The position numbers and the translations under genes are program-made. A model generated the notes under the pieces. That model did not search any database. It was not told where the DNA came from and saw only the letters and a program-made list of their open reading frames with translations. A stretch of DNA of 5,406 nt from Xanthobacteraceae bacterium. GTDB taxonomy: Bacteria; Pseudomonadota; Alphaproteobacteria; Rhizobiales; Xanthobacteraceae. Positions 4,848 to 5,406 of the stretch are shown here, piece after piece; position 1 is the stretch's first letter, and each line of letters begins with the position of its first letter. The stretch spans positions 1 to 5,406 of the forward strand of contig JASHWN010000378.1 of the NCBI GenBank assembly GCA_030044035.1, given 5' to 3'.

Positions 4848-5406
4848 ATGATCAATCTGCTCATTTTGCTGGCAATGCCCGAAGCGGTGCGCAATCAGTA
4901 CCGCGACCGCTTGGCCGCGCGCTTCCCCGAGATCAATGTCACGCTGGTCGATCATCACTCGAAGGTCGCACCGCACATCGCCACCGCCGATGCGCTGGTG
5001 ACCTTCGCACCCATGCTGTCGGATCACGTCTTGGAACAGGCGGAGCGGCTCAAATGGGTGCAAGCGCTCGGCACCGGAGTGGATAACCTGATCGACCGCC
5101 CTGCCCTCCGCCGCGACGTCATCGTCACCAACGTGCACGGCATTCACGGCGCGCCGGTGTCGGAAGCGGCGATCGGCGCCATGCTGGCGCTGGCGCGCAA
5201 TCTGCCGCGCGCCATCCGGCTGCAGGACAAGCATCAATGGCAGCGCTTTCCGGCGCAGCTCCTGCACAACAAGACGGTCGGCATTTTCGGCATCGGCGCC
5301 ATCGCCGAAGTTTTGGCGCCGAAGTGCAAGGCGTTCGGCATGCAGGTGATCGGCGTCAGCTCGGCGCCGCGCCCCGTCGCCGGCTTCGACCGCATGCATC
5401 ACACGC
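4848..5406 (+). CDS. D-isomer-specific 2-hydroxyacid dehydrogenase (N-terminal part, cut by window edge)
   Basis: This is an NAD(P)-dependent oxidoreductase of the D-2-hydroxyacid dehydrogenase family, interconverting 2-oxoacids and D-2-hydroxyacids. The 186 visible residues open with the beta-strand MINLLILLA. ALGTGVD (73-79) is the substrate-side loop, and VHGIHGAPVSEAAIGAMLALAR (96-117) includes the family VSE/VAE helix. KTVGIFGIGAIAEVLAP (142-158) begins the Rossmann fold. The nucleotide motif is GxGxxA (148-153), with Ala at the usual third Gly. After the second strand (VIGV, 167-170) there are Ser171, Ser172 and Arg175 rather than an acidic residue, hinting at NADP(H). The catalytic Arg, Glu and His expected from the family lie past the edge. 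The ATG at 4848 fits the family N-terminus but has no ribosome site; TTG at 4812, 4 nt after AAGGA (4803-4807), would add 12 residues. The gene is divergent from the membrane protein gene. The substrate cannot be assigned. Confidence 0.88.
   Translation, partial: MINLLILLAMPEAVRNQYRDRLAARFPEINVTLVDHHSKVAPHIATADALVTFAPMLSDHVLEQAERLKWVQALGTGVDNLIDRPALRRDVIVTNVHGIHGAPVSEAAIGAMLALARNLPRAIRLQDKHQWQRFPAQLLHNKTVGIFGIGAIAEVLAPKCKAFGMQVIGVSSAPRPVAGFDRMHHT

Noticed and set aside
4791..5402. Minus-strand frame of 203 codons opposite the dehydrogenase
   Set aside because: The plus strand has a continuous frame with all N-terminal D-2-hydroxyacid dehydrogenase motifs. The minus-strand translation is low-complexity (HRR, DGA, QHG-rich) and resembles nothing.

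Overview
The window is GC-rich, densely packed and strongly GC-biased at third codon positions. Together with a liv-type ABC transporter cassette, a two-subunit SCOT-type CoA-transferase and a palindromic repeat of the '(H)SRESGNP' kind, this suggests an alphaproteobacterium, probably of the Hyphomicrobiales (Bradyrhizobium/Rhodopseudomonas/Xanthobacteraceae-like). That placement is inference from style and gene content; no marker gene is present.

Layout, left to right. (1) On the minus strand are the start of a LivF-like ABC ATPase (cut by the left edge) and the complete LivG-like ATPase before it. The two genes overlap by 8 bp. (2) Positions 826-1111 hold no gene. They carry a strong Rho-independent terminator on the minus strand and, next to it, a second perfect inverted repeat with a G-rich loop. 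(3) On the minus strand is a 14-TM-type DHA2/EmrB-QacA major facilitator. Its upstream region (2663-2867) carries a plausible sigma70 promoter overlapped by a 7+7 bp palindrome that looks like an operator. (4) On the minus strand are scoA and scoB, the two subunits of a succinyl-CoA:3-ketoacid CoA-transferase, separated by 145 bp that hold a paired-hairpin REP-like repeat. (5) On the minus strand, 57 bp upstream of scoA, is a 78-residue protein with two predicted membrane segments and no recognised function. (6) A 149-bp divergent intergenic region follows. (7) On the plus strand is the N-terminal 186 residues of a D-2-hydroxyacid dehydrogenase that runs off the right edge.

How the genes work together. 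The LivG/LivF ATPases would power uptake of branched-chain or related amino acids or carboxylates, with permease and binding-protein genes presumably beyond the left edge. ScoA/ScoB activate acetoacetate with succinyl-CoA, joining ketone-body and polyhydroxybutyrate breakdown to the TCA cycle. The small membrane protein is probably co-transcribed with scoAB. The MFS exporter appears to be its own transcription unit, with a promoter upstream and a terminator downstream. I see no evidence of phage, CRISPR, defence genes, transposase or tRNA. Nothing in the window amounts to a clearly new system. The most useful leads are the operator-like palindrome at the exporter promoter, the repeat inside scoA-scoB, the orphan small membrane protein and the tandem hairpins at 891-965.
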